Assembly: GCA_036365145.1 (NCBI GenBank)
Contig: JAEOAD010000005.1
Location: forward strand, 2,418,001 to 2,482,000
DNA: 64,000 nt
Direction: 5' to 3'
DNA from: Orientallactaga sibirica
Taxonomy: Eukaryota; Chordata; Mammalia; Rodentia; Dipodidae
Positions within the stretch are counted from its first letter, which is position 1, and each line of letters begins with the position of its first letter. The notes below the pieces were generated by a model that did not search any database, was not told where the DNA came from, and saw only the letters and a program-made list of their open reading frames with translations. Positions 51,613 to 62,440 of this stretch are shown here, piece after piece. The position numbers and the translations under genes were made by a program.

Positions 51613-51796
51613 CTTAGGCACCCAGTGGCATTGCGCAGCACCTGTGATGAATGCAGCTGTATCTTCCGATCGTCCTGAAGAGGTGAATTTTCCCAGCCTG
51701 AGTGGGGAATAATCACTGCATTGGTCAACACGGCCAGGGCATCCTGGATGATCGGCATTTTCAGCGCATCACACGACGAGAGGTTCCAAAGGACTC
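51613..51796 (-). CDS. CTNND2: CTNND2 coding exon, Armadillo-repeat segment (GVLWNLSS...GCLR)
   Basis: This internal exon is 184 nt. It contributes two bases of a Gly codon, 60 full codons, and two bases of an Arg codon. The translation contains [15 protein letters not shown] and ends [10 protein letters not shown], which I recognise as the central Armadillo region of delta-catenin, a neuronal p120-family protein that binds the cadherin juxtamembrane tail at adherens junctions and synapses. WNLSS and LRN are typical Arm helix motifs. The acceptor reads tctcttgcag before GAGTCC and the donor reads CCTAAG then gtgagt, both read on the minus strand. The open frame continues upstream of the acceptor, but that part is intron. 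The exon's last two bases join the first base of the 9538-9655 exon to make Arg. CTNND2 is favoured over CTNND1, ARVCF and PKP4 by the exact residue string and by the fit of the two following exons. Confidence 0.97.
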
Positions 51797-53055
51797 CTGC
51801 AAGAGACACAGAGAACCGTGGCATGGTCACCATTTTTTCACATTCCAGTATGTTTTCTATCCTGGATTTACCATCACTGGCAAGAAGGAATAAGGCAATT
51901 ACAGTTTTTTCACAATGAGCCACTGGGAGATGAAGAGGACATCCGAGACTGTTTCTCACAGAGCAATGACTCTGTCCCTGTGCTACAGAGTTTCAGGGCT
52001 TGGACTCTCAGATTGTATTTCCCTCTTCAAGCATCTAAACATCCACATGGACTTTGGCAATGCTGAGTGACGCTGATCTTCAATTAAATCAGCCATTAAG
52101 TACTCCAAGTAATAAACATCTCTAACTCTGTAGATTTACTATTTTACAAATGTTAGGAAATAAGTAATTAAAGACTGTCAGAAGCCCTATGATTTATTCA
52201 ATCTCTGACAACTTCAATGTAATTTAAATTTCATTTTACTATTAGAGCTACCCAGAGATTTGGGTTAACTCTTCAAATCCAAATTATACAAAAGACATCA
52301 ATCTTGAATAATAACAACATGAATGGCGTTTTATAACTTGAGCTGATATGTGTTATGTCAATATTTAAGGTGTCCTATTACACAGTTAATTGAGATCAAC
52401 AGTGACTTCCATTAGAGTCTCATTTCCTTTTCTGGCTCTAAAATAATAAATAAGATTTAGTTATGTCCACCAAGCCTACAAATCCTAACTGTAACAGATC
52501 TGACTTTTCATTTCTATTTTACTCACTAAAATATCTGGTTCAAAAAATTGTTAAAGGATTTTGTATTGTTATCTGTTTTCCTTTGTTATTGACTGTCCAT
52601 TTAATTCCCCACATGGGTTCTGGTACAATACTAATAATACCAATCAAGTTATTATCTATAAACAAGAATTGTAATATTTTGTATGTTACAAACCAATTTC
52701 TCCTAAAATTAGAGCTGGCCACTTCACAAAGGTTCATAGACATAAAAACAAGCTGACCAAAAGAAAAATTAGAATTAAAAGATAATAAATTATTTTAAGC
52801 ATGATACACTTCAAATCAAATAAAATATTTCATAAAATACAAATAACTGTAAACACAGGGGGAACATATAGTCAGTCTAATTTTAAATATATCATGTAAT
52901 GTTAGGTAAAAATGTCTACTTTCCTCATCTGCTGCCTTAAGTTTGTTAGGCCAGACTTATTATTGATCATATTTAACTTTCAATATAACATTTCCCATTA
53001 AATATCAGGTGGACATGTTAAATCAGACACAGAGGAAAGAAAAAAAAAAAAAAAA
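51797..53055. other. CTNND2 intron upstream of the 51613-51796 exon
   Basis: AT-rich and without recognised transposons from 52080 to 53030. The open frame that continues from the exon to 51959 lies upstream of the acceptor AG and is not coding. Confidence 0.6.
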
Positions 53056-53063
53056 CTAAGAAT

Positions 53064-53356
53064 ACCTGGATCATGGTGGCTAATAGATTTAACATGATCC
53101 AAGGGTTTCTTCCTTAATGGAAAGACAAAAAAAAAAAAAAAAATGAATATACCTGGATCATGATGGCTAACAGATTTAACATGATCCAAGGGTTTCTTCC
53201 TTAATGGAAAGACAAGAAAAAAAATGAATATACCTGGATCATGATGGCTAATAGATTTAACATGATAGATTAATGGAAAGACAAGAAAAAAAATGAATAT
53301 TCCTGGATCATGATGGCTAATAGATTTAACATGATCCAAGGCTTTCTTCCTTAATG
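53064..53356 (+). repeat. Tandem array of 81-87-bp units (four copies)
   Basis: Units start at 53064, 53151, 53232 and 53301 with 'cctggatcatgatggctaat'. The A-run inside the unit varies in length and the third unit has lost 'ccaagggtttcttcc'. The minus-strand open frame over it is a by-product. Confidence 0.93.
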
Positions 53357-54100
53357 GCTTCAGCAGCAACTCCTCTTTCCTGAAGAAGGCTTTCCTGCCT
53401 GCTACTCAGCGTTTTCTGTACTAGATCCTAGGAAGGAGCCTTCCTAGCTACGTGGGACATAATAAACATGTGGCCTCAGCATGCACAAAATGTGATGCTT
53501 GGCTAACGGGAAACTGTGAACCAAAGTTCCCAGAAAACAGCTTTATCTGCTGCACCTACTTTCAGCAAGGCTGAATGGACTGATAATGCTCCTGAGATCT
53601 GTGAGAGATGGAATGTTGCTAGTCAGAGCCAAATCACCTTGGGCTGCCTTTAGCCCCTTAACACCCATTATTGCCCACCTCTGTGCCTGAACTAGCATCC
53701 TGGTGACTATCAGTTGGTCAGGTGTGATCCTTTTTGAAATGCAAGAACAGACCCAGCTTCCACCAATCCAAGGGCTAAGAAAGTCATCAGATAGCTTCTG
53801 AGGTCTGTGGTGGAGATTTCCCTGCTTTACTATAACCACCCTACCTGATGGTCAGCCAAGGTATTTGAAAAGTGCCTTGATTTATGACTTTCTTTTGTTC
53901 TGTAACTATAAAACCTTCATGAAATTGTCAACATGTTGGAACATGGAATTTGGGGTAACCCAAATCTGTTCCTGGGCCATGGTCACTTATATTTAGCTCC
54001 AGGAAAAAAACAAACAAAAACAAACAAAAAAAAAAAAAAAAACTACCTCTTATCTCCTTTGAGGTGAGAGCTGTGTCTTTTGCATCAACACTGGGCTATT
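53357..54100 (+). repeat. LTR-like interspersed repeat, copy 2
   Basis: It shares an identical 20-mer with 24399-24418 and a 'ctataaaaccttcatgaaat' TATA-like stretch. An A-rich tract occurs at 54005-54040. The family is not identified. Confidence 0.4.
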
Positions 54101-54556
54101 CTGTCTCCTTAGCCTTTCTTGTTAATTTATTAATTGCTGCACCCTAAGTGTGAGACTTGTGCATGGAGAGACGTTTCTAAGTTCATTATTCATCCTCCTT
54201 TCCAGACTGGCTCCATCTGTGAACTCATCCCAGCCTTGACCCTCTCATCTCTGAGCCTTCTATCTTCCCGTATATCATAAAGGTTTCCTGAACTTCCTGG
54301 AACAAGAGTGACTCTACCAGGGAGAGCTAACACCTCCAGATGAAGAGTTGGCAGGGTGGCTGCAATATGGTGCAAGTCTTTTGTGGGGAATTCAGTCAGT
54401 CATTTGAGGGGTGTTCTCAATACTTTGAGTTTGGATAGATTATCTCAACACGCAGACAAACTTGAACCAGAAATTTCTGCAAACATTTGAGACAAGGTTG
54501 ATGTGTCTGACAGAAGTCAAAACTGGGCAACAGCTGAGTGCTCCACCTCTGTCCTG

Positions 54557-54560
<4 letters not shown>

Positions 54561-54604
<44 letters not shown>
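54561..54604 (+). repeat. (AC)n microsatellite
   Basis: About 22 uninterrupted AC dinucleotides. Confidence 0.98.
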
Positions 54605-54607
<3 letters not shown>

Positions 54608-55440
54608 ACTTAAGGGAAGAAATGAGTATAGAAAACTTAACATAAGCGGGCATCTCTTTGAAACAAATGGAGAGTGGATTTTGCTCAAAATTTTCACTCC
54701 TTCTCTCTTTCTTTCTTCTGTGGTGATTTAGGCTACATTCACAAATTCCTTGTTAGTTCCTTAAACAGGGAAGCCTACCCCTTCTCCCCATGAGTGAAGA
54801 CTGGATTTAGTGACTTCTGGCCAAGAGAGCATGGGGGCGGTCTGAGAGTGACTTCATGCAAGCTCATAACAACACTGTGGTTTCCGCCACATCCCATCCC
54901 CTGGAATTGCTTGCTTGTAGGGAAGTCTACTATAATGCTAAGGGATGCCCAGCAGCTCAGTGGACAGGCCACTGAGGTGAAGACAGACCTTCTGTGAACA
55001 GTTCCATGAACGTGCCCATGTAGAAGTGGCCTTCCAGCTCTACCCGAGCCTTTGTGTGACTTCAGCCTCACAAAAGATTGCCAGAACTATCCAACTGATG
55101 CTCCTGGATTCCCGATGCTTAGACATTGGATGAGATGGACACTTGCTATTTCTGCCTGTTAATTCTCATGCAGCAAGAGTGAACATTCCCTCCCGTCTCC
55201 TCCCGCCCTGCTCTTGCTTTGTTCTTGCCATTCTCCAGTGAGCTTACTTCCACTTTGACTTTCTACAACCCTTTCCCATATGAATGCTTATCCTTTCCGA
55301 GGTGAGGTCCACGTGCTCTCTCCTTCCTACCACCTCCTCTATTCTCTTCCTAAGTTCCTCTGTGAGACCACAAAAGATAAACAAGGATCCAGCACAGGTT
55401 AGTAACCCAGTTTACAATGCAACTTAATTTCAATGACAAG
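54605..55440. other. CTNND2 intron, unassigned
   Basis: No repeats or genes recognised. Confidence 0.45.
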
Positions 55441-55445
55441 TATTT

Positions 55446-55681
55446 ATGGTTTTTAATATTTTTACTTATTTATATGAGAGACAGATATAATTAGAGAGAT
55501 ACACAGAGAAAGATACAAGAGTGAGTATGGACATGTCAGGGCCTCCTGCCACTGCAAATGAACTCCAGACACATGTGCCACTTTGCACATCTGGGCTTTA
55601 CATGGATACTGGAGAAGTGAACCCAGGCTACAGGCTTTTCTAGCAATCACCTTTAACCACTGACCAATCTCTGCAGCCCCC
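55446..55681 (-). mobile_element. tRNA-like SINE, diverged
   Basis: In reverse orientation: A/T-rich tail, 'gagagacagatataattaga', 'ttgcacatctgggctttaca', and the head 'tgaccaatctctgcagcccc'. A T-run at 55693-55712 follows. Confidence 0.82.
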
Positions 55682-56064
55682 AAATATGTAGTTTTTTTTT
55701 TTTTTTTTTTTTAGGTATCATTTCCTATGTTTATAACATTTTAAAAGGCCCAAATTTGGGAAAACCCTGCCTTAGTTTCCTACCTTTAAGGAACTAGCAC
55801 CTCATGGCTGACACACACACATTTGTGTTTGCCCGTTTGGGAGCTCTGCAGACTCACAAGGCTTCCCTGGGTTGCATCCTAAAGGAGCCAGGGAGGAGGA
55901 TCTCCTTGTCTTGCCAGGCTTCTGGAGGTGTCCTGTGTCCCTTGCTTTGAGGTCTTGGACCCTTCGGCCCTCTGTTCCACGGTCACATCACCTCACTTCT
56001 CACACTGACTCATAAGGACTTGTGGGATTATAGTGAGCAGTAATGCAGGTGCCACGTCATCCGC

Positions 56065-56235
56065 CTTTCTTTGAGACAGGGTAACTCAAGGGCCCAGAGC
56101 TTCTCGGGTAGGCTGGACTGGCTGACCAGCATGCTCCTCGGCTTTGTTTCTGGTTCCTCAGCATTAAGGATGCTGGGCATTTTTACCTGGGTTCTGAAGA
56201 TCAAAGGCAGGTTGTCACCTTAGCACCCACCACAG
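56065..56235 (-). repeat. B4-like SINE fragment
   Basis: 'tttgagacagggtaactcaa', 'ggctggactggctgaccagc' and 'tacctgggttctgaagatca' in reverse orientation. A (CT)n tract lies at 56257-56285. Confidence 0.5.
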
Positions 56236-56289
56236 CACTTCACTGATGGAGTGCTCTCTCTCTCTCTCTCTCTCTCTCTCCCCCCTCTC

Positions 56290-58740
56290 TATCCCCAGGA
56301 CACGGGTACTTCGGGGAGCCATTATTTAGTTGAATACAAATTTCCTTAAAATACCCTTCTGGCAGCTTTCCCCAAAACTCTCAATTCTTCTTGAATCAGC
56401 TTCCCTTGTTCATTCATTTACCTGCTCCATTCATATCTCAGAGCTATTGTGTGCCAGGTTCTGTTTGGTCTGAAGTGAATGCTCTGGAGACACTTCCTCC
56501 CCGCCCTGGCCCACACACATGACAGTCAACTCTAGTCATCAGGCCCTAGCCATGGTGGCCTTATTCCTTCCCGGGACGCATAGCTAGTTTGACTGCAGAT
56601 CCGTTGAACATGCTGAGACTCATTCTGAAACACTCTTGCCCAGACCTCGCCAGGGCTAATCCTGCCTGCCACTCACCAGTCACCTTAATTGTACTAAGCG
56701 CAGAGAGCCTTTTTGGGGATCATTTTCAATCACCTTCCCAGACACTTGCTGTCAGCAATCCTAATTTTCAGTTGATACTTTATCCCCAACTAGTATTTTT
56801 CATTACTTGTTGATTTCCCGTCATTAATCACTGCTTCTCCCCAGGACAGGTCTGGTGAGAGGAAGGCAGACGCTGTCTCACATGTGTTCACAGCATGCAG
56901 AAGCCAGCTCTTCACATCCGAAGCACCCAGAATAGCCTCTGACACCCCTGAGTGGCTCACTGGGTAGGGACGGCCTATGAGCAGGAATTAAGGACTGCAG
57001 GACATGGCCTTTGCAGAACGCCATGTTCTCCGAGCACCATGCACCTTCCCAGTGCTACAGTGCTAGCAAAATGATGCAATGACTTGAGGGACTGAAAGAG
57101 CAGATGAAGATGTAATTTTACAAAAGAAAAAAAAAGCTACATTCAGGCGAGAATATAAAAATGCTATTGGAATGGGATTCTATACGCTGTGTCTACAGAT
57201 ATTCTACTTGAGCTAGCAGAGAAGCATTTATATTGTCACTGAAAGCCATTCATCAATACAGCACTGGGAGGCTTGTCTGTAGTCCTTCACTTGGATGCTT
57301 TCATTATATTAACTTTCCAAGAATTCTAAATTTGTCAAGGTACCACCAATATTCCAACTCATTTAAAAATTGTGGAATAAGTTGACTTTGCAAAGCATTA
57401 AGCATTACTTCATTCTTACTTAAAGGTAACATAAATATGTTTTAGTCCTTTGGTTGACAGTCACTAGAAAATTTTAATTTACATGATGATGATATGCTAA
57501 TTTGTTTCAGATAATAATTTGTACTAAAATTGCTTTACAGCATCTTTCCTTTAATTACATGCATCCAATAGCTTCTCTTTATTGGTGTAAGAAAAGTCCT
57601 ATTCCAAGTATAATTTTGGTGGTATGTTTAGTTGAGAAGACACTTAAATAACTAATGATGTATACTAAATATATTTCAGAGGTAGTTTATTTTTTATTTC
57701 AGGCATAGGATGGATCTTTTCCTTGAGAATATCCATATTCATGAAGAGTAATTGGTTTATTAAAAATTCTTTAATAAAGTCTTAATTACTTCCATTTGAC
57801 CCTTTATTTTGTTTTAGTAGGGGATAATTGTGGTTTCTTTATCCAGAAGATAACTATCTCTGTATACAAAAAGGTGAACACAAAACACACTTTAATAATG
57901 GTGAGTCCTACATTATAGCAAAATCAAACACTGCCTCAGGGCTATGCTAGACTTTATTACTAGCCCCTATTTACTTTCTGTCATTCTTTCTTCTATTGTA
58001 AAACTTAGAGCAGAATGGGATAAATCTCAAACCAAAGTCCAAAGGAAGGTTGCACTTAATTCATTTTAAATATCATCTAATGAGCAATTAGCTTAATGTA
58101 TACATTAGTGAAGATTTAGCTTAAGAAGACTGAGCATTTATTAATTTTGAGAATGACAGTCTGTATACCTGGGGAAAAGAAAGGAAAAGATACATGGAGG
58201 GAAAAATCGTTTTATACTAAAATCATAGTTAGGTGTAGTGGAGGTGATATGAGGGGCACAGGGGTCCCCTGACCCCATGGTGCTTTGTGTTCGTAGGCGT
58301 GTGTGCTGTGCACAGGGGTATTTGCTATTTACTTGTTCTCAGCAAGAATCTGAGACGCGAAGCCCTCAAGGTGTGGCTGTGTCTTCAGAATCTTTCTTGA
58401 GCTCAAGGACTCACTGGAGAGGGTGATGAGCTGAAAGGGTTTTGGAGGTTTGGCGAGTGTGGGAGATGGAGAGGCAACAGAAGTGAAGTGTCTTCACTGT
58501 GACCAGACTCTCAGCGTGTCCTTGCCAACTACTTGTGATCCAAACACAGGGTTGTTGGCAAATGATCACATACACACTGATCCACATTGAAACCTAAACA
58601 GAATTGTTTTATCTAAGATATATGAAGAGAAAGAGAGGGAGGGAGAGTCTTTAACTGACTAATGGATAAGTAAAGTTTTGTTTTTCAAGATTTAAAATTT
58701 TAATTTTTGACATTTTCATACTTGTATACAATGTATTTAA
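56290..58740. other. CTNND2 intron, long single-copy looking block
   Basis: About 2.4 kb with almost no recognisable transposon. The 57080-58160 part is AT-rich with many TAAT cores. No CTNND2 exon was found in it. Confidence 0.5.
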
Positions 58741-58744
58741 ACAT

Positions 58745-58976
58745 ATTTTATTTATTTATTTATTTGCAAGGGGGGGAAGGAGAGGGATAGAGATAGATAG
58801 AGAAAGAAGAGAGAGAGAGAATGGGCACATCAAGGCCTCTCTAGCCATTGCAAACAAACTCCAGATGCATGTCCAATTTGTGCGTCAGACTTTGTGTAGG
58901 TGCTGGGAATCGAACCCAGACTGCTAGGCTTTTGCAGTCTAACACCTTAACTGCTGAGCCATCTCTCCAGCCCCAC
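58745..58976 (-). mobile_element. tRNA-like SINE
   Basis: In reverse orientation: (TTTA)n tail, a poly-G and (GA)-rich tract, and the head 'tgagccatctctccagcccc'. Near-duplicated flanks 'acaatgtattt' and 'acaatgcattt' are present. Confidence 0.87.
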
Positions 58977-59074
58977 AATGCATTTTTATCCTACTTTACC
59001 CCAACTACCCTCTATAATCCTCCCTTACCTCCCACTAAAACTTTCTTTGTATTTAAGTCCCGTCTTACTATCAT

Positions 59075-59490
59075 ATGGTAGTCATTTGAATGTATGTTTC
59101 CCAATAGACTCAGGTGTTTGGTTAAAGCTTGTCTCCAGCTGCCTGACTGGAGGAGGTGTCGCTGGGGGCTGATCCTGGGGTCCAGCCCTAAGGCGTCCCT
59201 GGGGGTGGATGGATCTGATTTCCAGTACAAAAGTATGCCAAGAGAATCTGAGCTCTGCAGGGGTTTCTGCTGCTTGTTGCCTGATTCCCTGCTGTTTGCT
59301 GCAGGTTTTGTTCTTGTTTGTGGCGCTGTTTGTTTTGTGATGTCTCTCTGTTTGTATTTATGAATAGGATCCAGATTCTTCTACCATCGATGGAACTTCT
59401 CCTTGGATCTGTAACCTGAAATAAACCCTTCCTCCTGTAAACCATGTCTGGTTTGGAAGTTCATCCCCCAACATGGAGCTGACTGTAACA
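59075..59490 (+). mobile_element. MaLR-type solo LTR
   Basis: It runs from 'gtcatttgaatgtatgtttc' to 'gagctgactgtaacacat', with 'cctgaaataaacccttcctc'. Same layout as 48731-49095. Confidence 0.62.
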
Positions 59491-59594
59491 CATATCTTGT
59501 TGTTTTTTTTCCCATAAATTTTTTGACCCATTGACTTAAGATTGTATGGTGGGAGAATGGGCAACTCGCCCATGGCTAGACCACTCCTCTCTCC

Positions 59595-59822
59595 AAGCAA
59601 TTATTACTATTTTTTTGAGAGAGACAGAGAGGCAGAGAGACAGAGAGAATGGGTGCGCCAGTGGCCTCTCAGCAGCTGTGAACAAACTCCAGACGCGTGT
59701 GCCTCCTTGTGGACAAGTGTGGCATTGCATGCTTGCATCACTTGTGTCTCACTAAACGTGGGACCTGGAGAATCCAACGGGTGTTCTTAGGCTTGGTACG
59801 CAGGTACCATCTTTCCAGCCCC
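59595..59822 (-). mobile_element. tRNA-like SINE, long-body subfamily
   Basis: In reverse orientation, with the longer body 'ccttgtggacaagtgtggca' seen also at 8850-9130 and 62184-62426. The head is 'ccatctttccagccccaaga'. Confidence 0.87.
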
Positions 59823-59839
59823 AAGAAATCATATTTAAG

Positions 59840-60168
59840 TTGTGTGTGTGTGTGTGTGTGTGTGTGAATGAGGGTGGGCATAGCCACAGTGCTGTGGAGG
59901 TCAGAGGGTAACTTGCTGCCCGCCGTGGCCTTCCACTTTACTTTAAAGCAGGGTTTCTCCTTTCAGTGTTCACTGCTGGGTTCACCAGGCTGGCTGGCCT
60001 GTGAGCTTTTCTGGGTGGTTCTCCTGTGCACACCTCCCTTCGCACCCTAGGCCCAGTCTTAGTATGGATGTACTTCTGCTTCCAGCTCTGTGTGGGTGCT
60101 GGGGATCCAAGCTTAGGTACATAGACTGGTGCAGTAAGTGCTTTATCCACTGAGCTCCAGCCCTAGAG
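59840..60168 (-). repeat. B4-like SINE with (TG)n tract
   Basis: (TG)n at 59841-59866, then 'gtggaggtcagagggtaact', 'gggtgctggggatccaagct', and 'atccactgagctccagccct'. Same composite as 161-508. Confidence 0.55.
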
Positions 60169-60645
60169 TGAATCGTTCTTTACTTTTGAAAGTGATCCCG
60201 ACCTTTGCTGGTGTACATTCTCACCACGCTGACTAACCTGACTCCCATGAACACCTTAATTGCTGAGGTTATAAAGCAACTTTATGGAGAGATACAGGCA
60301 TCAATATTGAGTCCCAGCAACACTCTTATATCCAAATTTCTGCACCAACAACATATATTAAAACTTTAGACCAAGCTCGTGTAAGAATAATATAGGCAAG
60401 AGACCCATATGCAACTGAATTTTTGATTAGTGCTTTAGACAACCATCTTCATTATTGTTTTTAGAGCCTGAATTAGCTTAATTTAAAATGAAGTAATTTC
60501 ACAGGCAAGAATGCAACTTTTTTTTCTAATGAAGGATTTAAGATTGAAGTATGTCTGTGGTCACATATACTAGTTTCATTAGCAATCTGCCATTAATTTT
60601 TTGTAATAAAGCAGTAGCAGGACAGAGTGCATTCAAAGAAGATGC
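60169..60645. other. CTNND2 intron, unassigned
   Basis: AT-rich sequence; nothing recognised. Confidence 0.45.
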
Positions 60646-60649
60646 TGCT

Positions 60650-60882
60650 TGTCTTCACTTGAGGACGGAAGAGTCAGGTAGATAAGAAGGCCACAGCTCT
60701 CCTTGGGGACGGAAGAGTCAGGAAGATCTTCACTTGGGGACGGAAGAGTCAGGTAGATAAGAAGGCCACAGCTCTCCTTGGGGACGGAAGAGTCAGGTAG
60801 ATAAGAAGGCCACAGCTCTCCTTGGGGACGGAAGAGTCAGGTAGATAAGAAGGCCACAGCTCTCCTTGGGGACGGAAGAGTC
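60650..60882 (+). repeat. 44-bp tandem array, about 5 units
   Basis: GGACGGAAGAGTCAGGTAGA starts units at 60663, 60707, 60738, 60782, 60826 and 60870. All spacings are 44 bp except one shortened 31-bp unit. The full units appear almost identical, suggesting recent expansion. Confidence 0.95.
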
Positions 60883-60899
60883 ATCTGTGAAGGTCACAG

Positions 60900-62100
60900 A
60901 CTCATCATTGATCACAGAATCTTATAAATGAACCAGAGAATTTCGTATTTCTTAATCCTCAAGAGGTCAGTGGTCAGGAATATATAATTAGGTTTCCTTA
61001 GCATATGGTCTTCTTTAATGACCTTGATTCAGTCAGAAGTCTGAAAAAAATGTCACCAAAGCGCCCACATTGAGTTTTGTATTTTCTTGAAAGTAATCAT
61101 GGGACCCTTTTCCTAAAAGTGACAACAATGAGAGAGTATATCCATTTATCTGACAATTTTTATATTCACATATGGGCTGGCAAAAGTGTGCTATTATACG
61201 TTTATACTTTAGTTATATATTTGGTTAGTTTTTTCACACCAAAACACCAAAATTAAACAAAATAACTCATTTGACTCTTTCATAAGTTCCATAATTGATG
61301 GAGAGCAAGCATGTGAGAGTAATATTCAAAAAGAAACACCCTCATGAACAGATGACTAAAAAATTAGCATAGAAGGTGAAGACGCAATAATTGGAGCAGA
61401 AATAATTTTCCACACCAACGCTGAACAAATCTGCTTAGGGGAACCCCTAATTAGGGAGGTGTAGGCCATGGTACCCAGGGGGCTTCGCAAGAGTACAAGT
61501 GCCATCAGGACTCTCCCTGACTGCCACCAGGGGCAATTCGGCCTCTCCCAGGGCAATATCTATAGGCCTCCAACCCAGAATGCTACCAGGACCCTACACC
61601 AATGTAGTCTTGGACACTGCCTCTTGCAGGACTGAGACCACCAGCCATATGGATGTAGCTTTAACAAACTTGGCTTTGTGGATAGTTTTTACCTGCTGTT
61701 TGGAACTGTGGCAACACTTAAGAATGGCTGAAGTGTGGACTGTTAACTCTGGATAACATGGACCCTGCTACATCCCTGAATGCTCAGGGGGATCCTTCAA
61801 GCATAAAGTGGAGGTCTTATGTGAATGCAGAGTGATGGGTATTAAATTTTCTTGCCTAGAGGGAGCAAGATTATGAAATTATACAAAACTGGAATGGCTA
61901 CAGCTTTGGGAGATTTTGGCTAGACCACACCTGGCTTATTTGTCCTATTGTGTGGACATACTATTTTGAGCTGAGTTTGTTAGCTAAGTACCTGGACTAT
62001 GGTTCAGATATAGTTTGTCTATATCTAAAGAATACTGGATGAATAAATGAATGAATGAAGACAGTCATTGGACTCGGAATGCTGTAGTATAAATTATCAC
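60900..62100. other. CTNND2 intron, possible unclassified retroelement at 61330-62060
   Basis: The 61330-62060 block has even base composition unlike the neighbouring AT-rich intron. It ends in (GAAT)n at 62040-62058. This suggests an inserted element but I could not name a family or see coding domains. Confidence 0.3.
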
Positions 62101-62183
62101 AGAGGATGGCTCAGTCAGGTGTCCAAATTAAAGTTATAGTGACAAGCATGTTTTTTTTTAAATCACCCCAAATCTCACATTTT

Positions 62184-62426
62184 TATTTTTGGGAGAGAGA
62201 GAGAACCAGAGGGAGAGAGAAGAGAGAGAGAGAGAGAGGAAATGGGTGCACCAGGGCCATTTCAGCTGCTGTGAATGAACTCCAGGTGTGTGCACCCCCT
62301 TGTGGGCAAGCATGGCATTGTGTGCTTGTGTCACTTGTCTCTGGCTAAACATGGAACCTGGAGATCAAATGGGCATTCTTAGGCTTGGCAGGCAGGCACT
62401 TAACTGCTAAGTCATCTCTCCAGCCC
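62184..62426 (-). mobile_element. tRNA-like SINE, long-body subfamily
   Basis: In reverse orientation: (GA)n, 'cccttgtgggcaagcatggc', and the head 'taagtcatctctccagccca'. The sequence AAATCTCACATTTT is duplicated at 62170-62183 and 62427-62440. Confidence 0.93.
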
Positions 62427-62440
62427 AAATCTCACATTTT

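Noticed and set aside
51797..51959. Extension of the CTNND2 exon reading frame upstream to a methionine
   Set aside because: A canonical tctcttgcag acceptor lies directly before GAGTCC and the known protein sequence begins there; the extension is intron.
52998..53369. 123-codon minus-strand frame with repeated LRKKPLDHVKS strings
   Set aside because: It is a translation of the 81-87-bp tandem array.
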